This document shows, one piece after another, positions 45,426 to 53,795 of a DNA stretch of 57,570 nucleotides. Position numbers and translations under genes: made by a program. Each line of letters begins with the position of its first letter. The first letter of the stretch is position 1. The notes beneath the pieces were generated by a model that was not told the DNA's origin, ran no database searches, and saw nothing but the letters and a program-made list of their open reading frames with translations. This DNA is from Flavobacteriales bacterium (GTDB taxonomy: Bacteria > Bacteroidota > Bacteroidia > UBA10329). The stretch is taken from assembly GCA_021741075.1 (NCBI GenBank), contig JAIOYO010000021.1, positions 1 to 57,570 of the forward strand. Reading direction: 5' to 3'.

Positions 45426-47864
45426 TCACTTCCGCAAGTTCAATCGCACCAAAACAGCTGTGCTTACAGTAGTGAAAAGTACCACCGTTACAGAACTCAA
45501 CGGCATCAGAATTGCCGCTATAACTGGCGATAGCAAACCTTGCACCGCAACCGAAACTCCAATGATGTTGTAGATCATGGAGAGCGAAAATGCGGCAATC
45601 ACCACCAACCGCGCTTGCCTCGATAACTGGATCAATTCGGGTAGTTTTTGAAACGAAGCCGCACTCAGAATTCCATCCGATGCTGGTGTGAACTGACTAT
45701 TCTCCTCTGCTATCGAAATACCGAAATGGGCTACTTTCAACGCTCCTGCATCATTCAATCCATCACCGATCATCAGCAGCTTTTTTCCGTTCGTAGCTTG
45801 CTGTTTCTTGATCCAGGCCATTTTCTCGTGCGGATCCATGTTAAAATGCATGTTCTCTTTCTCAAACCCAGCTATTAGTTTATTGCTGAGAGCAATGCTT
45901 TCGCTGTCGTTGTCTCCAGAAAGCAGAGAAACTTCATTTTCCGTTTGCAGCTTTTCAACCGTCTGATGCAATCCATGCCTGTAGCTAGTTGTGAACTCAA
46001 CACGCGCCCAAAGGTGCCCATCAATCAAAACGGCTGTGCGACCCATTCCGTGGTGTTCAGTCTGCCAATCGTCAAACTGAATACGTTCCTTTTCTGTGAG
46101 ATTATTCGGGTTCTTCAGTTCCACCAACACGCCATTCACCATTCCATAAATGCCGATGCCTGCGTTTTCCATGAAACCAATGACATGTTCGTGTTGCGTT
46201 TTGGGAAATGCTGCAGCAAAGTTCTTGCTGAGCGGGTGCAACGATTGGCGTGCCACGTTCACCAAAGCTTCGAGCTGATCGTGTGATAGCCTGTTACCTG
46301 CAAAGATGACTCCGCCCTTCTCGCGAATCGTGATGGTTCCCGTCTTGTCAAAAACCACATGGTTTATCTCTCCAAGCTTCGCGATTGCCTCTACGGAACG
46401 CACAAAAAAACCATGTCTTCCGAAATGCCGAAGCATAGAACCATAAGTGAACGGAATGCTCAGCGCCAACGCGCAAGGGCAAGCAATAATGAGCACCGAT
46501 GTAGCCGTATTCAACCAATTGCTCGGGTCAACAATCATCCAATAAACAGCCGTTATTGCCGCCACCGAAAGCACGGAAATACTGAATCGTGCCGCAATGC
46601 GGTCTGAGAATTTAAGCAAAGGTGGAACATCTTCCTTATCGCTTGCATCTGAACTATTCCAAAGCGATGTGAGGTAGCTGGATGATACCGGTTTCATCAC
46701 CCGCAATCGAATCACCGAACCACGATTCTTTCCGCCAGCATAAATTCTATTTCCTTCAGTTTTGGATGATGGTGCTGCCTCGCCCGTCACAAAACTGTAA
46801 TCGATGGAAGCCTTGGCAGAAAGCAATTCGCAATCGCATGGTATTAACTCATCATTATGAATCTGAATTTCATCTCCGGTAAGCAGGTGCTTGATCATGA
46901 TGGCATTTACCTGTCCATCCGTTCCAATTCGGTTCACCGCAATAGGGAAAAACGACTTGTAATCGCGCTCAAACGAAAGTCCCGAATAGGTTTTGGCCTG
47001 ATACCATTTTCCAATCAAAAGGAAGAAAACGAACCCAGCTAAGGAATCAAGAAACCCTGGTCCGGAGCCAGTGATGATGTCGAACGCACTGCGGATAAAA
47101 ATGGCAAGCATGCCGATGGAAACGGGCACATCCATATTTACATGTCGAACTCGTAAACCCTTATAGGCCGAAACGAGGTAATCGCGACCAGCATACAAAA
47201 GAACAGGCAGCGAAAGCGCCAGATTCAGGTAACTAAACAGGGTAGACCACTTGGTTTCCAAGGCCTGATTGCCGATGAGATATTCTGGAAAACTGAGCAG
47301 CATGATATTGCCAAAACAGAACCCAGCCACGCCTATTTTGTACATCAAATCGCGATTGACGGTCGGCTTTTCTTTCGTTTCTGACGATTTGGCTAAGTTG
47401 AGGTTTGGAGCATAACCAATGGAATGTAGTAAGAGCACCAATTCTTTGAGCGAAACTTGCGTCTCATCAAACAGGATATTCGCTGTCTTCTTCGGAAAGT
47501 TGACCTCGCATTGCTTCACGCCTTTGTTCAGCCGTTCCAAGCGTTCCAACAGATAGACGCAGGCGCTGCAATGGATGGCAGGTAGTTCGAAGGAAATACG
47601 AGCTAAGGTTCCGTCAGAAAAATCGAGGAGGCTTTCTTTTACTTCCGCATCGTCTAAATAAGCAAGCTCGTGCGCCTTTTGCGCATCGGGTTTAATCCCA
47701 AGCGGGCCATTGGCGTAGGTGTCATCCAAACCAACGTCTTGCAGCAATTGGTATACGGTGCTGCAACCGTTGCAGCAAAAAGTATGATTATCTAAGTGAA
47801 TGGTTTCTTCCTCGCAATCGTCATTGCAATGAAAACACGAAATCTTGGTGTCAGTAAGAGGCAT
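45426..47864 (-). CDS. ccoI: cbb3-type copper-translocating P-type ATPase CcoI
   Basis: 812 residues. Starts with a cysteine-rich zone (CFHCNDDC, then FCCNGCSTVYQLL), an HMA domain with HCSACVYLLERL near 95, eight or so TM helices with the metal-gate motif ACPCALALS, the phosphorylation site DKTGT and the hinge GDGLNDAGAL. This FixI/CcoI type exports copper to the periplasm for assembly of the CcoN CuB centre. It is separated from ccoS by the two inserted rightward genes. A consensus Fnr box lies 52 bases upstream. Confidence 0.94.
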   Translation of the reverse strand: MPLTDTKISCFHCNDDCEEETIHLDNHTFCCNGCSTVYQLLQDVGLDDTYANGPLGIKPDAQKAHELAYLDDAEVKESLLDFSDGTLARISFELPAIHCSACVYLLERLERLNKGVKQCEVNFPKKTANILFDETQVSLKELVLLLHSIGYAPNLNLAKSSETKEKPTVNRDLMYKIGVAGFCFGNIMLLSFPEYLIGNQALETKWSTLFSYLNLALSLPVLLYAGRDYLVSAYKGLRVRHVNMDVPVSIGMLAIFIRSAFDIITGSGPGFLDSLAGFVFFLLIGKWYQAKTYSGLSFERDYKSFFPIAVNRIGTDGQVNAIMIKHLLTGDEIQIHNDELIPCDCELLSAKASIDYSFVTGEAAPSSKTEGNRIYAGGKNRGSVIRLRVMKPVSSSYLTSLWNSSDASDKEDVPPLLKFSDRIAARFSISVLSVAAITAVYWMIVDPSNWLNTATSVLIIACPCALALSIPFTYGSMLRHFGRHGFFVRSVEAIAKLGEINHVVFDKTGTITIREKGGVIFAGNRLSHDQLEALVNVARQSLHPLSKNFAAAFPKTQHEHVIGFMENAGIGIYGMVNGVLVELKNPNNLTEKERIQFDDWQTEHHGMGRTAVLIDGHLWARVEFTTSYRHGLHQTVEKLQTENEVSLLSGDNDSESIALSNKLIAGFEKENMHFNMDPHEKMAWIKKQQATNGKKLLMIGDGLNDAGALKVAHFGISIAEENSQFTPASDGILSAASFQKLPELIQLSRQARLVVIAAFSLSMIYNIIGVSVAVQGLLSPVIAAILMPLSSVTVVLFTTVSTAVLVRLNLRK

Positions 47865-47915
47865 AGTAAGGATGGTAAATGCGTTGCAAGTTCCTTGCTT
47901 TGCGGGGCTCAGTGT

Positions 47916-47929
47916 TTGATAGCCATCAA
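47916..47929 (-). promoter_or_regulatory. Fnr-type box upstream of ccoI
   Basis: TTGAT-AGCC-ATCAA, an exact match to the classical Fnr/FixK consensus TTGAT-N4-ATCAA, in the 139-base gap between the REC-Crp gene and ccoI, centre 58 bp before the ATG. The octamer at the class II distance (GGAACTTG) is a poor -7 element, which would fit a promoter that needs an activator. Confidence 0.75.
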
Positions 47930-48003
47930 AGGGAAAACTGAGATTTGTCAGTTTAACCAGTAAAGAATGCTAAAATGATAGACGAAAAATTACTTAAGCC
48001 ATC

Positions 48004-49065
48004 TTAGAAACGATAATTCTTCAATGCTTGAATGTTCAAAACGTGAATGTCACGTCCTTTTGATTCGATGTATCCATCTTGTTTAAATTCAGAAAGAGCA
48101 CGAATAACCGTTTCGGTAGCCGTACCAACAATGCTTGCTAAATCTTCGCGCCCAAGGCTAATGGTGAAATCTGCACGGCCTTCTTTATTGTATTTTTCAT
48201 ACACCTGCACTAACGCGTTTGCCACACGCTTTCGCACAGAACTGTATGCTAATTCTATAAGTTGTTCTTCTTTTTGATGGATATTATCTGCCAATAATTT
48301 GATGAAACTTCCAATCACTTCCGTGTTCGAATTCATCAAATGGTAGAAATCATCTTTGGGAATCAGTAATACTTCTGCATCATCAATTACTTGAGCCGAT
48401 TCTGCATAATTGGCATGTTCGAGAAGCGATGCGTATCCAAAGAAATCGCCTGCATTATACAGACCCGTAATGTATTCTTTACCATCATCATTCATTTTGA
48501 AAGTTTTTATTTTTCCCTTATTTAGGAAGTAGAGGTAAATAGGTGTATCGCCTTCACGAAACACGTACTCGCGCAATGAATAATGCTTGGTGCGATGGTT
48601 TTTAATCACTTGGTCAACCACCTTGCCGGATGCCGTTGCCATAAAGCCTTGCACTCCAGAAATATTTCTTGAAGAACCTGCTTTAAGGGCATCGCTCTTT
48701 TTCAATCTCATTTCCACAGCATCCAACAAATCCATTTCTTCAAACGGCTTGGTGATGTAATCATCAGCACCCATTCCCATTCCTTTGCGCACATCAATCG
48801 ATTCTGACTTGGCGGTTAAAAAAATGAACGGAATGGAAAGTGTACTTGGGTCTTTACTTAAAATGTGCAGAACGCCATATCCATCCAATTCAGGCATCAT
48901 CACATCACAAATGATCAGGTCAGGGCTTTCAGTTTTTGCCGCAATAACGCCTCTCTTTCCATCTTCAGCGGCTAACACATCAAAATTGGCCAATTCCAAA
49001 ATCTCAGCTATGTTCTCGCGCATTTCGAGATTGTCCTCAATAACAAGAATCTTCTTTTTGTCCAT
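48004..49065 (-). CDS. response regulator with fused Crp/Fnr domain
   Basis: 353 residues. Residues 1-125 are a complete receiver (acidic Glu10-Asp11, phosphoacceptor Asp54 in ICDVMMPE, Thr84, Lys106). From about 148 a cyclic-nucleotide-binding-like fold follows (FREGDTPIYLYFLNKGKIKTF, GDFFGYASLL), but it lacks the Arg-Ser/Thr-Ala that binds the cAMP phosphate and has no cysteines, so neither cAMP nor an iron-sulfur cluster is likely. A winged Crp HTH ends the protein, with recognition helix TATETVIRALSEF (Glu318, Arg322). It is the apparent partner of the kinase encoded 10 bases upstream and lies just before ccoI. Confidence 0.93.
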   Translation of the reverse strand: MDKKKILVIEDNLEMRENIAEILELANFDVLAAEDGKRGVIAAKTESPDLIICDVMMPELDGYGVLHILSKDPSTLSIPFIFLTAKSESIDVRKGMGMGADDYITKPFEEMDLLDAVEMRLKKSDALKAGSSRNISGVQGFMATASGKVVDQVIKNHRTKHYSLREYVFREGDTPIYLYFLNKGKIKTFKMNDDGKEYITGLYNAGDFFGYASLLEHANYAESAQVIDDAEVLLIPKDDFYHLMNSNTEVIGSFIKLLADNIHQKEEQLIELAYSSVRKRVANALVQVYEKYNKEGRADFTISLGREDLASIVGTATETVIRALSEFKQDGYIESKGRDIHVLNIQALKNYRF

Positions 49066-49075
49066 TAGCTGGTGC

Positions 49076-50623
49076 TCAATTTTCTATTGGTAATGTAATA
49101 ACGAAGGTAGTTCCTTCTTCAAGTTTGCTAGTAAAGGTAATTGTACCACCCATCAATTCCACGTGCTTTTTTACAATGTTTAATCCAAGTCCAGTTCCTT
49201 GAACATGCGTTGCGTTTTTGGCTCGAAAAAATCGCCCGAACAGATATTGTTGCTCTTCCTGTGGAATGCCCATTCCTTTGTCTGAGACGGTAATGGTAAG
49301 ATTCTCTCCGATTTCAATAGTGATAGTTATCACCGTGTTCTCTTTACTATACTTAACTGCATTTGAAAGGAGATTGAACAGTATATTACGAATAAGTTGC
49401 GGATCTAACCCATCAATAATACCTTTGGTGCAAACACTTACATTTGGACAGCAATTGAGTTGAATACGCTGACCTTCTTTGGTCATTCCGCCAATGTCTT
49501 CGGTTACAGAATGGGCCAATTCGCACATGCTAAATTCCTCCGGTTTGAACTGAACCATACCTTGCTCTAGTTTTTCGAGAGAAAGAAAATCGTTAAGAAT
49601 TGAAGTTAGGTTACGAACAGAATTTCTAATTCTCCCAACGTGTTTAGATACGCCATCGGTGTTGTTAGAATCGGCATAACGTGTTACTAGGTTAACCGAA
49701 CTTAGTATAGTTGCTAGCGGTGTTCTAAACTCATGAGAAGCCATTGAAACGAAACGAGATTTAAGTTCATTCAACTCTCGTTCCTTGTTAAGAGCATTAA
49801 TCATGTCCTGCTCAGCTTGCTTTTGCTCAGAAATATTCTTTTCGACTAAGAGCAAACGGTTAATGGTCTTTTGCTCGTCATAAAGTGGGACAGCACTCAT
49901 AATATAAGTGTTATCCTTCGAAACTATTTCAAAAGTTCTCGGAATGCCTTCGAGTACCTTTTTTAGTTCGTTAGTAACAGGTTCTTGATATGACTCCGGC
50001 AAGAGTGCTATATAATTCAAACCAATGACTTTCTTTCGGTCGATACCGCTGTTTGCAAACTCCTTCCCCTCTGCAAAAATGTAATTGAAATCAGCATCAA
50101 GGGCATTAATGGTACCATCGGGAAAGTTTTGAGCAATAAGGGAATAGAGGTGCTGACTTTCTTCTAAGGCCAACACTGCAGCATTAAGTTCAGTGGTTCG
50201 TTGTGCAACACCTTCTTCCAACTCCCTATTTAACTGACGCATTCGCTGTTCAGCATTTTTTCTGTTACTAATGTCAGATATAAGAGCCACCACATGAAAC
50301 TCTCCTTCCGTTTGTGCATGATTAAGAGATATTTCAACTGGAATTAGTTTACCAGTAGCCGTTTGCGCATTTAAATCTAAGCCAGTACCCATAGATCTTC
50401 GTTGTGGATTACGCACATACTTTTCTCGGTGCTGCTGATGAATCTTTCTTAGAGCATCTGGAAGGAGGTTATCTACACTCATGCCCACTAATTGACTCAT
50501 TGGGTATTCGAATAACTGAACAGCGGCAGGATTGGCCTGAATGATTGTTCCTGAACGATCCGCCACAATCATAGCTTCTGTCACAATCTCGTAAACCAGC
50601 TTATAAATGTCTGAATCTGTCAT
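49076..50623 (-). CDS. PAS-domain sensor histidine kinase
   Basis: 515 residues, no TM segment, so cytoplasmic. PAS1 spans about 8-120, PAS2 about 160-265 after a short coiled coil (MRQLNRELEEGVAQRT), HisKA at about 285-350 with SMASHEFRTPL (His297), then HATPase_c with NLLSNAVKYS, DKGMGIP and GTGLGLNIV. PAS1 has His62 in PDALRKIHQQH, at the same offset as the haem ligand of FixL, but this His is also found in a common non-haem PAS subfamily, so haem binding is only possible. Together with the REC-Crp protein it looks like a FixL/FixJ-K analogue for the cbb3 genes. Confidence 0.92.
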   Translation of the reverse strand: MTDSDIYKLVYEIVTEAMIVADRSGTIIQANPAAVQLFEYPMSQLVGMSVDNLLPDALRKIHQQHREKYVRNPQRRSMGTGLDLNAQTATGKLIPVEISLNHAQTEGEFHVVALISDISNRKNAEQRMRQLNRELEEGVAQRTTELNAAVLALEESQHLYSLIAQNFPDGTINALDADFNYIFAEGKEFANSGIDRKKVIGLNYIALLPESYQEPVTNELKKVLEGIPRTFEIVSKDNTYIMSAVPLYDEQKTINRLLLVEKNISEQKQAEQDMINALNKERELNELKSRFVSMASHEFRTPLATILSSVNLVTRYADSNNTDGVSKHVGRIRNSVRNLTSILNDFLSLEKLEQGMVQFKPEEFSMCELAHSVTEDIGGMTKEGQRIQLNCCPNVSVCTKGIIDGLDPQLIRNILFNLLSNAVKYSKENTVITITIEIGENLTITVSDKGMGIPQEEQQYLFGRFFRAKNATHVQGTGLGLNIVKKHVELMGGTITFTSKLEEGTTFVITLPIEN

Positions 50624-50655
50624 TCTTACAATCCTTTTTCTACCTCTTATTCGGA

Positions 50656-50690
50656 AATCTCAAACTTCGTGATTGAGATTGTTTTAGCAA
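50656..50690 (-). promoter_or_regulatory. kinase promoter with overlapping inverted repeat
   Basis: Read leftward: TTG (50690-50688), 19 bases, GAAGTTTG (50668-50661), one mismatch to TAnnTTTG. A perfect inverted repeat AATCTCAA (50656-50663) / TTGAGATT (50673-50680) with a 9-base centre covers the -7 element, a good position for a repressor or autoregulatory site. Confidence 0.5.
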
Positions 50691-50772
50691 TGACGATTTT
50701 CATTTTATTCAAAATTTTTCTTGATGTAAATTCGATGTTTAGCCACAAATTAAGATTTGGAATTCAAGCTAT

Positions 50773-50800
50773 CCTCCACACAACAGGGAGGGTCTTTTTT
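50773..50800 (+). terminator. terminator-like hairpin with T run
   Basis: Stem CCTCC (50773-50777)/GGAGG (50787-50791) followed by six Ts (50795-50800), read rightward. No annotated rightward gene ends here, so it would end an unannotated transcript or be chance. Confidence 0.35.
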
Positions 50801-50817
50801 ATTCTAACAACCAATCT

Positions 50818-50825
50818 TATATTTG
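50818..50825 (+). promoter_or_regulatory. -7 promoter element of the M42 peptidase gene
   Basis: TATATTTG, exact TAnnTTTG match, 29 bases before the ATG at 50855. Confidence 0.65.
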
Positions 50826-50854
50826 CGCGAATACAGTAGTAAAAACTAATAGAT

Positions 50855-51925
50855 ATGCGTAGTGAAAGTCTAGATTTCCTCAGAACCTATTTGAATAATG
50901 CATCACCCACTGGCTTTGAGTCGTCAGGACAACAGCTTTGGCTAGATTACATTAGGCCGTATATCGATGACTATTATACCGATGTGTATGGTTCTGCAGT
51001 TGGCATCATCAATCCAGAGTCAAAATACAAGGTGGTTATTGAAGCGCATGCAGATGAAATCTCTTGGTTTGTGAACTATATCTCATCCGATGGACTTATT
51101 TACGTGAAACGCAACGGTGGTTCTGACCATCAGATAGCCCCTTCCATGCGCGTGAACATTCACACAAAAAAAGGAATTGTAAAAGGGGTTTTCGGATGGC
51201 CAGCTATTCATGTGAGAGATGCCGCTAAGGAAGAATCTCCGAGTTTGAAAAACCTTTTCATAGATACAGGCTGCAACACCAAGGATGAAGTGGAAGCGAA
51301 AGGAATTCACGTTGGCTCTGTCATCACTTTCGAAGACGAAATGATTATGCTGAACGACCGCTACGTAGTGGGTCGGGCATTGGACAATCGAATTGGTGGT
51401 TTTATGATTGCCGAAGTAGCTAGACTGCTTAAGGAAAAGAAGAAAAAGCTTCCATTTGGACTCTACATCGTAAATGCGGTACAAGAAGAAATCGGTTTGC
51501 GTGGTGCTGAGATGATTTCGAGACGTATTAAACCTGATGTTGCAATTATTACAGATGTCTGTCACGACACCCAAACCCCAATGTACGAGAAGAAAACTCA
51601 AGGAGATTTGACTGCTGGAAAAGGCCCAGTTCTTACCTATGGACCTGCAGTGCAAAACAATCTTTTGGATATGATTGTAGAAACGGCTGAGAAGAACAAA
51701 ATCCCATTTCAACGAGCGGCTGCAACGCGCGCTACTGGAACAGATACAGATGCATTTGCATACTCAGGCGAAGGGGTGGCATCTGCACTTATATCGCTTC
51801 CATTGAAGTACATGCACACAACGGTTGAATCTGTTCATACGGATGATGTAGATAACGTGATAAAGTTGATTTACGACACACTTCTACAGCTAAAGAGCGG
51901 TCACGATTTCAGATACATTAAGTAG
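50855..51925 (+). CDS. M42 family metallopeptidase
   Basis: 356 residues, family length. Co-catalytic dimetal aminopeptidase of the tetrahedral (TET) type that trims peptides in the cytoplasm. Metal ligands and catalytic residues are visible: EAHADEI near 70, the bridging Asp in GRALDNRIGG near 174, catalytic EE in VQEEIGLRGA near 212, IITDVCHDT near 234 and the late His in YMHTTVESVH near 320. Own promoter upstream. Confidence 0.93.
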   Translation: MRSESLDFLRTYLNNASPTGFESSGQQLWLDYIRPYIDDYYTDVYGSAVGIINPESKYKVVIEAHADEISWFVNYISSDGLIYVKRNGGSDHQIAPSMRVNIHTKKGIVKGVFGWPAIHVRDAAKEESPSLKNLFIDTGCNTKDEVEAKGIHVGSVITFEDEMIMLNDRYVVGRALDNRIGGFMIAEVARLLKEKKKKLPFGLYIVNAVQEEIGLRGAEMISRRIKPDVAIITDVCHDTQTPMYEKKTQGDLTAGKGPVLTYGPAVQNNLLDMIVETAEKNKIPFQRAAATRATGTDTDAFAYSGEGVASALISLPLKYMHTTVESVHTDDVDNVIKLIYDTLLQLKSGHDFRYIK

Positions 51926-51975
51926 GAGCAAGTAATTAGCCGAACTACTTACGGCTTTCTGCTTTAGCAATTACC

Positions 51976-53100
51976 TTGCATCGCGTGGGCGGAAAGGGAA
52001 ATACAACTTCGTTGAACTCAGTTGAAGATTTGCTTTTGGAGCTAAAACAGCTTCAATCCAAAGGCGACTCTATCTACCAGAAGGGGATTTTCCCATCGCA
52101 GCGGCATCATCCTTTTCTTCCTTATAAAAGAGAAGACGACAATCTGTTCTTCACCGCTTCGGTAGTTCATATCCTGCAAGGCGTGAATATTCACTTCTCA
52201 GAAGTTGAAAAAAGTTTGGTTGATGAAATGATTGCTGATGCCAAAACATGCTATCGCCTATTTAAGAACAAAGACGGGCTAGACACCTACAATTTTTGGC
52301 AGACTAAACCAAGCCGCCATTTTCCCAATGGGAAGTTCATGCACCGCTTCAAGCATTTTCAGATTCCGGATGATGTAGATGATACGGCATTGGTTTTTTT
52401 GACCGAGAATGTACCAAAAGAACGAGTGGCTCAGCTACGAGAGAGGTTGAAAAAGCATGCTAACCTCGCTTACAAACGGGCATTTAATCCATTGAAAGAA
52501 TACCGCAATCTGAAATGCTATTCGACCTTCTTCGGAGAGAAGATGTATATAGAATTTGACCTTTGTGTACTAAGTAATTTAATGCGTGTGGTTCTTCCAT
52601 ATTTTAAGGATGAACTGAACGAATATGATCGCAATACGCTAGCATTCATCACAGATTCAATAATGAACGATGAGCACAACTCACTTCCCTTCTACTCTGC
52701 CCCAAATTATCCTACTACGGAACTTATTCTTTACCATGTTTCGCGGTTAATTCCGCTACTTCCGTTGGAATACAAAACCAAAATTGAATCAAAAATTAAA
52801 GCGGATATTCAATTGCAATTGAAGAACGCTTTAGGAATGAATAAAGTGATGTTGGAAAACGCGGCTTTAAAACTCAACCTAGAAATTGAATCGAACGCTG
52901 CCACATCAGCAGAGGCGCTAAACGACAAATCGTTCTTCTTTTTTCATGCCGGGATGATAACAGCTTTTGAAAATGGCGTGGCACAAAAAATGGCAAACAG
53001 CCCAATCTTCCACCTCCGTTATACAAGTAAGGCCCTAAATAGGGCCTTACTGATTGAAAATATCATATTGAAACGAAGTCTTATTTCGCCTCCTCTTTAA
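51976..53100 (+). CDS. unknown protein with class II terpene-cyclase-like DVDDTA motif
   Basis: 374 residues from TTG 51976 (a GTG at 51985 is an alternative; TACCTTG overlaps the TTG and could be a -7 element). Mostly helical, soluble. The segment IPDDVDDTALVFL contains DxDDTA, the protonating motif of squalene-hopene and class II diterpene cyclases, and is preceded by GLDTYNFW and followed by EFDLCVLSNLMRVV as in helical-barrel cyclases. It is much shorter than those enzymes. A role in terpenoid chemistry is inference. The last seven codons overlap the convergent FKBP gene. Confidence 0.75.
   Translation: MHRVGGKGNTTSLNSVEDLLLELKQLQSKGDSIYQKGIFPSQRHHPFLPYKREDDNLFFTASVVHILQGVNIHFSEVEKSLVDEMIADAKTCYRLFKNKDGLDTYNFWQTKPSRHFPNGKFMHRFKHFQIPDDVDDTALVFLTENVPKERVAQLRERLKKHANLAYKRAFNPLKEYRNLKCYSTFFGEKMYIEFDLCVLSNLMRVVLPYFKDELNEYDRNTLAFITDSIMNDEHNSLPFYSAPNYPTTELILYHVSRLIPLLPLEYKTKIESKIKADIQLQLKNALGMNKVMLENAALKLNLEIESNAATSAEALNDKSFFFFHAGMITAFENGVAQKMANSPIFHLRYTSKALNRALLIENIILKRSLISPPL
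53026..53051. terminator. perfect 12-bp palindrome, possible terminator of the FKBP gene
   Basis: Arms 53026-53037 (AGTAAGGCCCTA) and 53040-53051 (TAGGGCCTTACT) are exact complements around AA. It lies inside the 3' coding part of the gene at 51976 and 30 bases beyond the stop of the leftward FKBP gene at 53081. There is no T run in either direction. Confidence 0.5.
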
Positions 53101-53794
53101 TTACGTTAATCAATTTAACATCAAAGATTAACACTTCGTTTGGTCCTATTCCGCCTCTTGGGTTTCCTTGCTCGCCATAAGCCAAGTTTCCTGGAATAAA
53201 CAGCTTGTATTCAGCTCCTTCTTTCATCAATTGCAATGCTTCTGTCCAACCTGGAATTACGCTTCGTACGTAAAACTCAACTGGCTCATTTCGCTCAATA
53301 GAACTATCGAACACGTCTCCGTTCATCAATTTTCCTGTGTAATGAACACGAACTTGATCAGCAGGTGTTGGCATAGCACCTGTTCCTTCATTCAAAACGA
53401 TGTATTGCAAACCGCTGGCAGTTGTTACAACACCAGCTTTAGCTCCATTTTCTTTTAGAAAAGCATTGCCTTTTTCTGTGTTTTTATTTGCTCGTTCTGT
53501 ATTCAAATTTTCAAAGAAGCGACCAACAATTTCTTGTGCTTCCTCTTGCGTCAATTTAGAATTGGCAGTATCGCTCGCAAGTGCAGAAGTTAAACCTGCG
53601 AGTAGGATATCTGAATTGAAAGAGCTATCAACGCCTTGTGCTTTGAAATCTGCTGCAAGGTTAGAGCCAATGGAAATTCCTACAGCATAGCTTGCAGAAT
53701 CTGCGAAGGTGGTTAAGGCAACATCCTTTGTGGAGTTGGTATTACAGGCCGCTAACGTTGCAGCGGCCATCATTGTAAAAGCAATTTTCTTCAT
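53081..53794 (-). CDS. FKBP-type peptidyl-prolyl isomerase, lipoprotein
   Basis: 237 residues. A lipoprotein signal with the lipobox LAAC (Cys17), an N-terminal helical FkpA-like dimerisation part (SYAVGISIGSNLAADFKAQG...), then an FKBP domain from about 120: VRVHYTGKLMNGDVFDSS, VIPGWTEALQLMKEG, FIPGNLAYG, ILIFDVKLI. Folding helper on the periplasmic side. It follows the second FKBP gene by one base, so both are one operon. Confidence 0.92.
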   Translation of the reverse strand: MKKIAFTMMAAATLAACNTNSTKDVALTTFADSASYAVGISIGSNLAADFKAQGVDSSFNSDILLAGLTSALASDTANSKLTQEEAQEIVGRFFENLNTERANKNTEKGNAFLKENGAKAGVVTTASGLQYIVLNEGTGAMPTPADQVRVHYTGKLMNGDVFDSSIERNEPVEFYVRSVIPGWTEALQLMKEGAEYKLFIPGNLAYGEQGNPRGGIGPNEVLIFDVKLINVIKEEAK

Positions 53795-53795
53795 A

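Noticed and set aside
49076..50623. Firm claim that PAS1 of the kinase binds haem like FixL
   Set aside because: The His at the FixL offset is also usual in a widespread non-haem PAS subfamily, so sequence alone does not decide.
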